Source of the DNA: Erythroxylum novogranatense
Taxonomy: Eukaryota > Streptophyta > Magnoliopsida > Malpighiales > Erythroxylaceae
NCBI GenBank assembly: GCA_029891385.1
Contig: CM057231.1
Span: 19,127,300-19,191,299 of the forward strand
DNA: 64,000 nucleotides
Direction of reading: 5' to 3'
Shown: piece after piece, positions 1 to 12,733 of the stretch
Layout of the letters: every line of letters starts with the position of its first letter
How positions within the stretch are numbered: the stretch's first letter is position 1
Notes under the pieces: generated by a model
Told to the model about the DNA's origin: nothing
What the model saw: the letters and a program-made list of their open reading frames with translations, nothing else
Databases searched by the model: none
Translations under genes and position numbers: made by a program

Positions 1-394
1 CTCTCTCTCTCTAGAGTCTCTTAGCTACTTGTAATTGTGTTGCGATTACTAAAGAATGGGATGTGAGGGAGAGAAGAAATGAGGAGGGCGTAGAGGACTC
101 GGCGGTGCAAGCTAGCTCCCGGGCCCCAATATCTGTGCCGCTCTGCTTAGGTTTCTAATGGATTCTTATACTTTCTCTCTCTTGGAACCTCGCTTTGTTC
201 TCACGGCATAGCCACTTTGAACAAGAGCAAAAGATCGATTCCAACTCTTCCTTTTACTTTATTGTGCGTTTGATTTTACACTGGCGGACCTCAAAGCAAG
301 CCTAGCGTTTGTTAGGTTTTGTTCGTACAAAACTTGTGATCGATTCGATTTCAAATCAAAGAAGAGGAAGAGAAGAGCGATTCATTGTGTGAAG
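1..394 (+). promoter_or_regulatory. 5' flank and leader of the GATL gene
   Basis: The stretch begins with a short CT microsatellite (1-13) and is rich in pyrimidine runs such as CTTTCTCTCTCTTGG near 170-185, which are common in plant leaders. I see no convincing TATA box, and the transcription start cannot be placed. No ATG-initiated reading frame in it overlaps the gene. The extent of promoter and leader is inferred only from position. Confidence 0.4.
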
Positions 395-1468
395 ATGCTA
401 TGGGTTATGCAATTCTCTGGATTCTTCTCTGCCGCGATGATCATGATCGTTCTCTCTCCTTCTCTCCAATCATTCCCTCCCGCCGAGGCCATTCGATCCT
501 CTCACTTGGACAGATTGCCAGTAACCACCGTTGCCGACCGTTACTCCTTCCGCAGAGCTCCTGTTTTCCGCAATGTCGATGAATGCAGCTCCTCCGACGA
601 CCCGAAAACCGGCGTCTGCGATCCTTCTTTGGTCCACGTAGCGATTACTCTCGACTACGAGTATCTCCGCGGCTCAATCGCTGCAGTCCACTCCATTATG
701 CAACATTCCAAGTGTCCGGAGAACATTTTCTTTCATTTCTTGGTTTCTGAGATGAAGATGGACTCCATAGTGAGGTCTACGTTCCCTAAATTGAAGTTCA
801 AGGTATATTTTTTTGACCCGGAGATTGTGAAAAACCTAATCTCGACTTCCGTCAGGCAAGCTCTTGAGCAGCCGCTAAATTACGCGAGGAACTACTTGGC
901 GGATCTGCTAGAGCCGTGTGTAGCTAGAGTCATCTACTTGGACTCCGATTTAGTGGTAGTTGATGATATCACACAGCTGTGGTCTACGGACTTGAGTTCG
1001 AGAACAATTGGAGCGCCAGAGTACTGTCACGCCAACTTCACGAAGTATTTCACGGGGAGGTTTTGGACAGATAGAAGGTTCTCGAGCGTATTCCAGGGAC
1101 GGAGGCCGTGTTACTTCAACACGGGAGTTATGGTGATAGATCTGATTAGGTGGAGGCGGGTCGGGTACACGAAGCGGATCGAGAGGTGGATGGAGATCCA
1201 AAAGACTGAACGGATCTATGAGCTGGGCTCACTGCCGCCGTTCCTTTTGGTTTTTGCGGGACACGTGGCGCCGATCGAGCATAGGTGGAACCAACACGGT
1301 TTAGGTGGTGATAATGTAAATGGGAGTTGTCGGAACCTGCATTCTGGTCCAGTTAGTTTGCTACATTGGTCCGGCTCGGGCAAACCCTGGCTCAGGCTGG
1401 ACTCGCGGAGGCCATGCCCTCTCGATGCTATTTGGGCACCATATGATTTGTACGGTCACACTCTTTGA
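395..1468 (+). CDS. GATL-type galacturonosyltransferase-like protein (GT8 family)
   Basis: Intact single-exon gene of 357 residues, ending in TGA. I chose the ATG at 395; the frame is open two codons further up, but only from a GTG. Residues 5-21 are hydrophobic, fitting a signal peptide or anchor. The GT8 core follows: the metal-binding DSD motif in [11 protein letters not shown] (residues 181-191), FNTGVMV (241-247) and HWSGSGKPW near 324-332. N214 (NFT) and N309 (NGS) are possible N-glycosylation sites. Length, lack of introns and motif order match the GATL subfamily, which is known from Arabidopsis PARVUS/GLZ1 and relatives to act in secretory-pathway synthesis of xylan and pectin. Sugar donor and acceptor cannot be told from sequence. 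It is the only complete host gene in the window, and I cannot assign a GATL number. Confidence 0.95.
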   Translation: MLWVMQFSGFFSAAMIMIVLSPSLQSFPPAEAIRSSHLDRLPVTTVADRYSFRRAPVFRNVDECSSSDDPKTGVCDPSLVHVAITLDYEYLRGSIAAVHSIMQHSKCPENIFFHFLVSEMKMDSIVRSTFPKLKFKVYFFDPEIVKNLISTSVRQALEQPLNYARNYLADLLEPCVARVIYLDSDLVVVDDITQLWSTDLSSRTIGAPEYCHANFTKYFTGRFWTDRRFSSVFQGRRPCYFNTGVMVIDLIRWRRVGYTKRIERWMEIQKTERIYELGSLPPFLLVFAGHVAPIEHRWNQHGLGGDNVNGSCRNLHSGPVSLLHWSGSGKPWLRLDSRRPCPLDAIWAPYDLYGHTL

Positions 1469-1658
1469 TGATGGCGTTATACGGCACTGGTAAATTCCCC
1501 ATTCAGGATTGTTTTTGCCTCACAATTTTTTTCAATTTCTCATTTTCCTTAACTTTGTTAGTAAAATTTTTATTCGGTTTTAATTTTTTCTCTCTTTAAT
1601 ATGGAATTATTGTGGGACTATCTGTATGTTAGTTATGTGATTCTCTCTGTTTATGGAA

Positions 1659-1664
1659 AATAAA
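1659..1664 (+). terminator. Candidate poly(A) signal of the GATL gene
   Basis: An AATAAA hexamer lies about 190 bases after the stop codon in AT-rich DNA. This suits a plant 3' UTR, but plant signals are loose and other sites could be used. Confidence 0.35.
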
Positions 1665-1699
1665 ACAAGAAAAGAGAAGGAACATTCAATTCGTTATTA

Positions 1700-4600
1700 A
1701 TACTTAAAATAGTCCGTTTCTTTGAATCAGCATTTTAGTTGCAGTTGGAACTAAATAAAGAGAACTGCTCTGAAGCATGTTGGAGGAGAAGAGATTGGCT
1801 TTGGGCGTTGAAGTGGGAATACCATTTTAATTCATTTATTTTGCTACTGCAAATTGCAATTTTGGTGAATTGAAAATCCCTTTAAGAATGGTATATTACT
1901 TTTTCTGCATTCAGTCCTAAGGGGTTGGCTATTTGGAAGAAGAAAAGGTTAGATCTTAATTAGGATAGGGAAGTTCTCTTATACGCTGCTTTTAGAAGTT
2001 TATTTAACAAGGGAAGTGGTAGTATACTTTGTTAAATGAAGGGAACTGAAGTATTAAAAAGGGTAAATGAATGATGATGAGTTATATATTACATGCATGT
2101 ATACGATGTTGTAGGTGCAGTGCAATGAGCAGAAGGTGGGAGGATTTTGAGGAGCGCATGTGATGTGAGTGAGCTATGTACCTAGTTGGCTGGCTGTCCA
2201 TTTTGTGTACAGGACGAAAAGAATAGAATTTAATCCACTTTGAGCATGGCTTGAGGAACGAGGAGCTGCTTAAATATGGGGCATTGGATTAATCTAAGTA
2301 ACAAAAAGGTCAGCCTACACGGACGGTGTTATGGTATCTGACCGGCGGAATACTTGTGAACTAACCTCCCTTTTCACGCTTTGGTGGCAATCTCTTGTTC
2401 TCTTTCCCATCTTATTTGTATGTTCTTTTACCATAAAAAAACTCCCCAAAATTAGTTAGTCCATCAATGTAGCTAATGTCATTTTAAATCGTGGCATGGC
2501 ATCGGACACGCATGTCATTGTTGCGAGGAATTCGCCAAAAGAGGGAATAGGGGGACCGATTCCTTTTGCCCTGCCTTCACACGTGGCCACTTGCTTAAGC
2601 TCTCCTGGAATCAACTCTTAACATGTGGCTTTTTATCCTAAGCCAGGATTTGGAATTTTACAAGTGATTTATCCAACACACTTTAAGAAAACTTTATACT
2701 ATATACATATATATTGGCTTCCGTTGTTTATGCATACCTTCTTGGCTTTCTCGTCGTTGCCAGCTGTACTGTACTACAAACTTTGGTATTAATATAACAG
2801 GGAAGATTGATTGCGACTTCACAACAGACGCTTTGGAGGGTGGTGAATATCATAATTGGGTCAGTCAATCCGACCTTGACGGCTTTTCGCTAATATAATC
2901 ACGGTTTACCTTCTAATGATTTGGTGGGATTAGATTTGTTATAGAAGGAGGCGTGAAAGGCTTAATCTGCTAATCTATTCTTGTGGATGGAATTGAGCCC
3001 AGCCCCAGATTCTACCTTCATTACATTTTCGCACGTGAAAACTGAGGCAGTGAAACTGATAACATTCCAAGAGTTATAGATTTTTTAGGGGTCTGAGACA
3101 AAAGGTCGTGATCAATTGGTCCCCTCTAAGGGTATGGCTTTCAACTCCTTCATTTATCCTCTAATTTAATAAAACTAACATAAGCCATATAATGCGTCGA
3201 AAAAACAAAGCAAAACTCCCCAGTTTGGCATATATACAGGAGAAAAAGTTGGAGCCAAAGATGGCCACGAAGTTCTCGGGATGACAGCATCCTGGATTAG
3301 CAAGAAATGGCATAGTTGCCGACAGTTCTTAGGATATGGTAGAAATAATTTCTATTCCTACTTGCTTGATCATCTTCTATTTCTCCTCTCATTCCTGACA
3401 ATACATCTAATTCATTTGTCGCTATTATCACATATCAATTGCCATTTACCAGGTGGCATGTTAATGAAGTGGGCCAAGTATAATTGTTGAGATATGTTGG
3501 AGACAAATCCTTAAATTCCAGAATTTCAGCTACACTACCATTTTTTCCTAACACGATATGTTGGTTCATATTCCTTTCCCGGTGTCTGAAAACAAGTAAG
3601 GCCAGAGTCGCATGTGAAGAAAGGAACAAAAGGGGAAAAGGAGGAAGAAGAACACATGAAACTTGAATAAAGAGTCATCGAGACTTTTTATATCAACCCT
3701 TTACAGCCATTTGGGTTTTGATATGGGGAGGAAAAGACCACTAATTGTTCCTAGGCCTGCCACCACCATTCGCTACTCCTAGAGGTGTACGTGTTTGTAC
3801 ATGCATTCTTAGCTCTGCTAGCCTAAGCTTAAAACCACAACTCACAAGCAGGCTATCATATCCTTCCAAGTGGGACACGGCATTTTGTGGGCATAAAATC
3901 TTTGTTAAGTCTGTTCCAACTTTGTAATATAAATAAAATGACATCATTTGAAGCAAAAATAGAGTTAAAATAGGCTCACATAAACAGAGGATCTGAACCA
4001 AATTTTATGCCGAAAATCTTGAGGGAACACTATGAAATCTACTTGAATGTGTAGATGCTATTGGTAGGTGCAACTGTACAATTTCATTTTTCTTACGCAG
4101 GATTAGGTCATAGGCAATGAACCCGTACGTGACACTGCTTCTTGATGTAAGTTCCTCCGGGTTTCTTTTTCACCTCATTCATTTTATGTATCAATATCTG
4201 AAAATTTAACAGTCGCCATTAGAGCAGCTGTCAGCAGAAATTGACGTTAGGTGTGATACTCCAAACATACTTTCAATTATGTGGCGCTTGGCAGTAGGGA
4301 CTAGTTGGACATATAGTAAATGCGAATACTAATCTCAGCACTTATCCTCCGTTTGGATCGTGATCATAGGACCACTCTACAAGTCTACTTAGCAAAAACG
4401 TAACTTCAACTACGGGCTTATTCACCACTTGGTGTCGGTATACCAACATCAATGAATTCGACTGTCTACCTTATTACATGAGAGCAACAACAAATCTCTT
4501 CCGAACACACAGAAAAGTTGTGGGCGTTATGATCAACATATTTGCATAATTGGAGGTTAAAAAATGAGATGCAGCTCTAAGGGGTGATTCAACTGCTGAT

Positions 4601-5029
4601 ACGATAAAGACTACCTATTTTACTATGCAAACAGAATCTAGTTAGGAAACCTAGGAAACATAGTTTTGGCATTGTTAATAGTTCCTTTACAGAGTGAGAA
4701 TTGTTGTCGTCTGTTTGTACCATTTGGATTCATCCAAAGATTAGAAAATTTCACAAGTCAGATGAAACATACGCTTATAAGAACAGCAGTAGCAGACAAA
4801 AGCTAACGCAGGGAAAGGAACTTTCCCTATAAAAGTTATTTCCCAAAAAGATTGGACAAGAAGCCGCATTATTGTCGGTTTACAACTTAATGAAGAGTAT
4901 TACTGGCGAATTTAATTGAAAATGGTTGCGAAAAATAAGAAGAGCACTAGTGCACGCTAGAGTGGAACTCTGATTGGAGTTTCTTTATCAACAAAAATGG
5001 GTCTGAAAATCGTTTAATCGATAGTCATT
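1700..5029. other. Intergenic DNA without a recognisable gene
   Basis: Only short frames under 90 codons occur (for example 3281-3490 on plus and 3741-4001 on minus). None shows a known domain or a supported start. No terminal repeats, target-site duplications or RNA genes were seen. A minor gene remnant around 3740-4150 cannot be excluded. Confidence 0.5.
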
Positions 5030-5605
5030 GAATGTAACATAAACTATATAGAGATAGTCGAATGATCAAGACAAAATTCGTCACTTTAAAATAATTAAAA
5101 AGAATGTTTCGTTCTTCTCGATCGGTATTAATTCAAGAAATCATTGATCAAGGTAAAATGATATTTTGTAAATAGTTTACAAATATCATTAATTAAATCC
5201 ATAACTAATAGCGAGAACTAATATAATTAAACTCAAAATAAAGTAGACATTAATTTCATGCTTTATGTCTAATCGGAATATTGTATGATGAAATGATTGA
5301 ATTATACAGAAAAATTATGTACGAAAAGGTTAGTTAAAATCACTTTAACATTCCTAAATATTTGGGTGGTTATGATGTGTTGCTAGACGCTAATCTTGAT
5401 CTATTATTATAAATTGTTTAATTGGAGAATTAAAGATAAATTAAAAGGAGTTTTAATTTATCTAATTTAAAATTAGATTTTATAATCATTGTCAACATAT
5501 TTGAGAACCTAATGGGTCTCACATATTGCATGGATTGAAGAGAGCAAAATTAATTTAATCAAGTTGGATTTGATTATAAAGTTTGAGAAATTTTATGATT
5601 AAATA

Positions 5606-6029
5606 TAAGATATTTAATAAATAAGGATCAATATGAGATATTAAACCTTATATGGGCATAATTGATATTTAATTAGAATTATTTGTAATTCTAATTAAAG
5701 TTTAATTAAAATTAGAATTTAATTTCAATTAAATTACTAAAATGTCCAAAGCTTATTACAAATAGGCTTAAGCTCTATAGAGTTACTTTTGGCTTAACCC
5801 TCTCTATAAGAGATATAGAGTTCTTTCAACTCATTATATAGATACCGTTAGAGGCCGGACATTTGTGCGGCTACAATGGTTGAAACATATCAGTTTCTTG
5901 AACGGTTCGAGAAGTTTCAGAATAAGGTACAAATTAAGTTTTCACTTTATTATAAGTTATGTAGTTACAAAAAAGTTTCGTGAATATTCCGCTACGATTG
6001 GAATTAGATCTCAATCCAATTTCTCAATA
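5606..6029 (+). repeat. 5' LTR, part shared with the 3' LTR
   Basis: From the TATTTAATAAATAAGG segment onward this matches the 3' LTR, including the GAGGCCGGACATTTGTG and AAAAGTTTCGTGA blocks. It ends CAATA where the 3' LTR ends CAACA. Upstream sequence (about 5030-5605) is different from the 3' LTR's first 260 bases and may be a different U3 or flanking DNA. Confidence 0.75.
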
Positions 6030-6030
6030 G

Positions 6031-6048
6031 TGGTATAAGAGTCGATTT
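6031..6048 (+). other. Primer binding site (initiator tRNA-Met type)
   Basis: TGGTATAAGAGTCGATTT sits one base after the 5' LTR. It is a mutated version of the plant consensus TGGTATCAGAGC, complementary to the 3' end of initiator tRNA-Met. Confidence 0.75.
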
Positions 6049-8386
6049 TATTTCTATAATTTGATTAAAATGTTTAATTGTTATTAGTTATAATTTTGGA
6101 ATTGAATTGCAAAAGGTTTGCAAGTTGCAACCAAAATCTAAAAGGTATTTCATATTAATACAATAGGAATCCTAAACCACAATATTAGATATCCAGATTG
6201 AGAATTTTGGAAAGACTCGATGGCATTTGGGCTTGTTTTTTGTGTTGCGTGATATATTCTAAAAATTGAGCTCACATTTTCGAACCCTTAGAAGTAGTTT
6301 ATGGAACATTGTTTTTATATCTGAAAAATTCAGATTAAACACCCGAAACCTAGAACTCAAAGTTTTAGATTTCTTGGAGTTCTGATTGTATTAAGGGGTG
6401 CATTTTGGTGTTGTCTGATTGAGTTTGGTTTTTTGGCTCCTGGGATTTTGGAAAAGTTCTGAGTTGGTGGCTGGAAATCATTGTTATTTCTTGAAAGAAA
6501 GCTCGATTGTTGTGTTTTGTGGCTAGAAAAATCTACAAAACCTAAATCTGGAAAACAAGAAGGCAAAACTAAATATCAATGATTTGTTGGTTGTTGCGAT
6601 TGTTGTGTTGCTTGCGTGTGTGTGGTTTCTAGTTGTTTTGTGGATCATGTGTTGTTGTTGTCGGAGTAGCGTCATGGGATGGTGTGAATGGAGGAGCAGT
6701 TGCAGCAAAGTGGGAGTTTTTTCGCCGGTGATTGTAAGGTTGTGGAAGCAACCATGGTGGCGCAAGAAACACACAGGCGGTGCACATAGGCATCGTAAAA
6801 TCACAGTGGTTAGGAGAGGCAGCGCAAGCAGGGAGAATTGTCTCCTCGTTGGAATTGTGTATGACTTTACGTGGCCAGTGTCAGAAGGAGCTTGTGAATG
6901 CAGTTGGCGGTGGCGCAATTGTTGCATTGCTGGCGACTGGATGGAGTAGTAGGCAACATAGGGACACGATGACGTTGGTGATGGAGAAGCAAAGAATATG
7001 AGCAGAAAGGAGGTGACAGTTGGAGATCTAACAACGGTTGGAGAATGACCGTACATTCTCGGAGCACGTCTGAGAAGACATAATGCATGCGCCGGTCAAC
7101 TTTATTTGTTGACTATTGGCGTGTGCAAGCCTCTTGCACATGCATTGCACGGGCCAGAAGCCGCTCTCCTCATTTTAAAAAAACCCTTCTTTTGATTAAA
7201 TTAGTTTAATTGAGGTTAAATAGATTTAAATTCCTTATTTTAAAAAAAAGAGTTTCTAATTGTTTGAAAATTGTTTCCAAAGGGTTAATTCTTTTTATGA
7301 ATACTTTGAAAGTTAGTTTAATTTTTCAAGACGTTGAATTATTAAATTAAATTAATCATCAAATCAATTCCAAAATTAAGACAATTATTTTCTTAACTTG
7401 ATTAAGATTAACAATTATATTGATTCTTAATTAATTTTAGAAATTAATTAATTCTAGAAAAGCAGTTTCTAAAATTAGAATTAATTAGTTTCAAAGATTG
7501 AAATTATTAATTTGAAAAGTAGTTTCTAAACTTAGAATTAATTATTTTCAATTAGATTTAAATTAATTAATTAGAAAAATAGTTTCTAAAATAAAGATTA
7601 ATTAGTTTCAATTAGATTGAAATTAATTAATTGGACTCTTTAAAATTAATAAAATTGTTTTCTTAATTAATTGAGAAAATGTTTCTTAATAAATTTATTT
7701 ATTTCAATTTGAATGAGATAAATTAAATTTATGATTTTATTTGTTTATAGAATTATTATTTAATTTATTTAAAATTTTTATTTATGAATAATAATTTTCT
7801 TGATTTTAGAAAATATTTTTACTTATTAAAATTTGAAAAGTGTTTTCATTTATTAATTAAGAAAATTTGCTTTCTTTAATATTTTTGAAAATAATTTTCT
7901 AATTTATTAAAGAAAGATTTTCTAATTAATTAAGAAATCGATCTCTATACAAATAATGTATAATGACTTTCTTAATTAAATTTAAAAGTATTTTATTTAA
8001 TTTTGAAAATAGTTTTCTTTTAATATTAGAAAATGAATTTTTAATTAAGGAAAACAATTTCTAATGAGATTAGAAATATTAATTTTCTAATGAGATTAGA
8101 AATAATAATTTGTAATTAGATTAGAAGTAAAATTTCTATCTAATTAAATTGGAAAGTGTTATTTATATAATTTTGAAAAGAAGTTTTCTAAATTATAATA
8201 TGTAAAAGAATAATTTATTGAAAATTGTTTTCAATTAAATTTTGTTAAAGGAGTCAAGATAAATTGGAAATAGTTTCCAATTGGATTTGAAAATTTGTTT
8301 TCAAATTTAATTAAATTTCTGCTTGGAATAGGAATTTAATTATTTAGGAATCAATAGTTTTAATCTAATTTAATTTTTCCAGGAGT
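6049..8386. other. LARD internal region, left part (non-coding)
   Basis: The part at 6360-7150 is less AT-rich and gives overlapping open frames on both strands (minus 6523-7056, plus 6584-6949) with no domain. It resembles a retroelement leader or captured DNA. From 7150 on the DNA is strongly AT-rich with repeated TTAATTAATTAGAAAA-like phrases. Confidence 0.5.
7435..7640. repeat. About 60-bp imperfect tandem repeat, over 3 units
   Basis: Units begin near 7441, 7501, 7561 and 7621 with AAATTAATTAATT-like sequence. They share GTTTCTAAA in the middle and AATTAGTTTCAA near the end. The last unit decays. Confidence 0.7.
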
Positions 8387-8517
8387 TGGAAATGTTATTT
8401 TAGATTATGAAGATCAATAACTATAATCAAACAAAGCTAGATATTTTATGCATATAAAAATATCTAGCTTTAATTGATTATAGTTATTGATCTTCATAAT
8501 CTAAAATAACATTTCCA
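8387..8517. repeat. Long near-perfect foldback (inverted repeat)
   Basis: The left arm begins TGGAAATGTTATTTTAG at 8387 and the right arm ends with its complement at 8517. Arms are about 60 bases, with two mismatches beside CAAAC/CAATT and a small length difference near the ATGCAT centre. A transcript would form a very stable stem. It lies inside the LARD internal region. Confidence 0.9.
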
Positions 8518-11420
8518 TATATATATATGATTGTATGTTTTATATGCATAATATTTTACATGCAATTTTATGTTTGATGAGACGAATAAAATAAAATCCT
8601 TCGTTAAAATATTAAGTACACATTGAGAACGTGATTATTGCCTTTCATTGTTATAAGAATAAACCAGAGTTATGTTTATTGTAGATTTGTTGAATAAACT
8701 CAAGGCCGCTTTAACTCGAACATATTTAGTCTTATGATAATGGGTTCCACTTAACTAAATTTGTGTGATTTAGATGAGCAAACTCATGATCACATGAATT
8801 TAGAGGCGAGGTTAGAAACAATATATTATATATGTTTTGACAAGATTGTCACCTAATGGATCTAGGAGTCACATGATATGTGATTGATAAAATTATTTTC
8901 TACCTAATTTAGGTCTAGTTGGTTTATTGAACAAACTTAAGATCAACTATATTTGAATGAGATCCTAGCTCACTAGAAAGATTAAATTAATCTTTCTGAA
9001 TAGTAGTGAGGGCTATTATTTTGAATAAAATAGTGGGAGTAACCAAATATATGATTAGTGAACCCAAGTTCTTGGACATAGGATATGTTTGAGAAGTGTT
9101 CTCAAAAGTTAGAAAAGAAAATTTTATGCCCATTATGCAAATTTGTTATAATCCTTATTGAGGATTTGATGTTAAAGTTTTAGAGATATGTCAACATCAT
9201 ATATATGACAAAATGTATTAACATTTTGAGTTGACTAATGTTTCATAAACTTTGATGACAACATATAAGATATATGTCAACGCTATGATAGCAAGATGCA
9301 AATGGTTGCATGGAGTATAGCTAAAAGGTATAGTACTTTGATGAAATTGTTCCACTTAATTTATCCTACTAAAAGCATAATTGTGGACTACAATTAAAGG
9401 CTTAGCAACAATATAATAATAGTTTTCATTAAAAGAAAACGATTGCATGAATTTTCTTGCATAAATGTGATGTGATAGAGATCATATATATTTCTAATTC
9501 TTGCTTATGGGTATTTGATACTGAATTTAGATTCAACATTATTGTAATGTTCAATGCATGGCTAGACATAGATTGTTAAGTCAAAGTAGTTGATCCAAGT
9601 TTATGCAACTAGTCTGTATATGTATTGGATCAAAGGAGACTTATGTTTAACATAAATGGAAAAAATAAAAAGTTAAATAACCGAGACAATCCATTTATGT
9701 CATGTTGGTTAAATCCACAAAACGAGAATCATAAAGTTACATATAAGGATACTGGTATCCTTTTGATTATGAATTAAATGAAACTTGTGAAACTTGTCAA
9801 ATTGAATAATAACCAAATTAACCTTTGGTGAAAGGATGATGATAGTATTGAATTGTTAAATCTTATACATGTGATGTATTAGATATAGTAACGGTTCATA
9901 AAAGGATAATACTTATATTTCATTAGATTACTAATGACTTTATATGATATAGACATACGTACTAAATGAAATAATGATTTCAAAATTTGAAAAATTTAAA
10001 TTGTTTGAATCTAAGTAGAAATTAAGCATTGAGAATGCTGAAGCATTTCGATGAGACTGGTGAGTTTTAAATGTTTGGTTATCTAAATGGAATGAGATTT
10101 TCTAGTAAATACCTTCATAACTAAATTCATAAGCGTATGAATTTATGTAAGGAGTAAAATACAATATGAGATGTTGTATGATGCAACAATATTTCTTTTA
10201 TAGCAATGCCTAGTATAATGACTTACCTTTTATAGTTCCAACTGAATCAATTAGCAAGATTTCATATTATATTTCAAATGTTAAGTCTTTGAAAGACTCA
10301 AAGTTAATGATTCAAGAATGTGATGCTTGGTTGAAGCATACATTATCCATTAAGTTTAAAACTAAATTAGATAATAAAAGGTTATGAGATATCTAAAAGA
10401 TTGGATATAATCTTACAGATTCATTGAACAAATATTTTGATTCAATGTATACTTATAGGAGAATGGTTCTGATGATAAGTAGTGGGAATAAGAAGGAATT
10501 TGAAAGGTTCAAATCTCATAATATTACATCTAATTGGAACTATTGCCTTTTAATGATATATTTGATGTATAGTTAAAAGGCTACGAAACATTAAAAGATT
10601 TACTTTCACGATGAATTCAAAGAGTTTGTTTTGGAGATAATTATAAATTTATGATGTCTACAAGAAGTTAACTGGGAGTATAGTTGTCCTTTTTAGTGGG
10701 ACTATGTGGAGACATATTGCTCACGAAGAAAAATAGTTCTAACTTTCAATTGTCGAACACATAATTTTCTAAGAATAACTCTTGTTAGATATGAAAAGGT
10801 AACAACTTAATTATGGGAATTAGATCTATAGAGATAGATTGGGTGTTATTAACTTATTCTAAGTCCAAGTGCATAGATAATGTACTAAAGATGCTTAGTA
10901 TTTAAGATGTCAAATACTTGGGAAGTATTAAAGATTTTCATTACTCTATGTGTAAGTTGATATTTGAGTTCAAGATGATAAGGATATAACTTTATAAGTA
11001 AATCCTAATTAAGGTTTATTTACTTAGAACAATATCATTTAGGGTTAGAAAGGTTCCAATGTAGTAATTAGTTGCTAATTAAGCCATAATACATTTTTTG
11101 TTTAGTGGAAATGATTAATTGGATTAACAAGTCCTTTAGTGAACTTAATATAGTTTCTTTGCATTGTTCAAGATAGTAATGTACTATAGAACATTAGAGC
11201 CATTGGGCATGCATAAGAAGCTAATGTCTCATCAAAGATCTAAGAATGTGTAACAAATTTTCTTAATTATGATGATAATTAAGATGGGAGTTGTAAGATT
11301 TAATCAAGTGCTCACTATAATGAATCTTGTAGAATTCTTTCATTAAGCCACTACCCTAGTAGTAGAATAATCGTCATATGATGATATGGTATGAGATGCT
11401 TAAACGATTGGCTTAGTGCA
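8518..11420. other. LARD internal region, right part (degenerate, non-coding)
   Basis: No open frame of 60 codons or more occurs on either strand in nearly 3 kb. The wording and the purine-tract context at the right end suggest remains of a Copia pol region, but I cannot align any catalytic motif. Confidence 0.5.
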
Positions 11421-11430
11421 AGTGGGAGAT
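11421..11430 (+). other. Polypurine tract of the Copia-like LARD
   Basis: AGTGGGAGAT directly precedes the LTR start TGTTG. This is the usual plus-strand priming tract just upstream of plant Copia 3' LTRs. Confidence 0.75.
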
Positions 11431-12669
11431 TGTTGTCTTATGCCCTACAACCAATTGCTTTGGTTGTAGTTAAGTGACAAATTATTTAAAGGCATTCTTT
11501 ATCTTGTACATGTTTAGATGCATATGATAAAGTCCATGGGATAATTATACATTGCAAATGAAATTATAATGAGATTATAATTATGAGATTCATATTACAT
11601 TTATGTATTATTCCTAAATGTTCCTAGTTATTGTTCTATTAAGATTGGACATTAATAGAACGTAAAAAGGCTAGTACACATTTTATTTAATAAATAAGTA
11701 TCAACATAAGATATCAAATCTTATATGGGCATAATTGGTATTTAATTAGAATTATTTGTAATTCTAATTAAAGTTCAATTGAAATTAAAATTTAATTTCA
11801 ATTAAATTACTAAAATTTTCAAAGCTTATTATAAATAGGCTTAAGTTCTATGGAGCTAGTATTTCTGGCTTAACCCTCTCTGTAAGAGTTACAGAGTTCT
11901 CTCAACTCATTATGTAACGCCCCACTCTCGCATGACCCGAACCCAACATCGATAGTGATATCCGAGTCCGTGCCCCGCGAGGGTGGCGTGCTACATCACT
12001 TAGTTTGTCAAAAACTCAGTATAATTTTTTTTTGTTTCAAGCGTATGTGAAAATCAATAATCATAATTTGGGCCCACTTCTATTCAGAAAATTTTCATTT
12101 GCAAGAGTTGCCAAATTTTTGTTTTCACATACTAGAATTTCGATTTGCACATTCCAAAAACAAATCACATTATACTATGATCAATCTCTTTTGCAAACCT
12201 TTTTCCAATCGGTAAGTTATACACACCAAATATATTCAAATACATTAAATACAAAACTTTGCGGAAAATACAATTCAGTGCGAAAAGAAAAAAGACACAA
12301 GGCAGACGTGAACTGATCCCGACTTCTAGCTTTCCCTTGTATGCAGTAATTATACTCCCGTTTACCTAATGGGGTATTCTTCAAATCCTGAAAAATAATT
12401 GCAAATTTTGGGTGAGTTTTGCAAACTCAGTGAGTGACCATCATCGATGGCTCACCCAGTCATATAACACATAACTCACACATTCCACATTCCACATTCA
12501 CGTTATTCCCATTCGATACACTTAATCATTCATAATATGCATATGCAATGCACATGAGACTCACTTTTCATTTGTTATCTTGTTGTGACCGAGTGCCTAA
12601 GCTGTCCCATGTAGGGCTCATTAATAATTGTCCCTATCTATTTGGAGGGTACAGGGCTCGTTAAGCATT

Positions 12670-12733
12670 GAGCCTGAGGCTCTGAATCACTTATGAGCTC
12701 GAAGCTCATTTTCACTCGTTGAGCTTAAAGCTC
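12670..12733. repeat. Mini-hairpin row in solo LTR A
   Basis: Three 13-base hairpins with 5-bp stems and 3-base loops: GAGCCTGAGGCTC (12670), GAGCTCGAAGCTC (12695) and GAGCTTAAAGCTC (12721), spaced 25-26 bp. The stems differ in sequence but all pair. Confidence 0.85.

Noticed and set aside
389..394. Start of the GATL gene two codons further upstream
   Set aside because: The upstream codon is GTG; plant nuclear genes use ATG and the ATG at 395 gives the normal N-terminus.
6523..7056. 177-codon minus frame and the overlapping plus frame 6584-6949
   Set aside because: They overlap on opposite strands, have no domain or supported start and lie in a retroelement leader.
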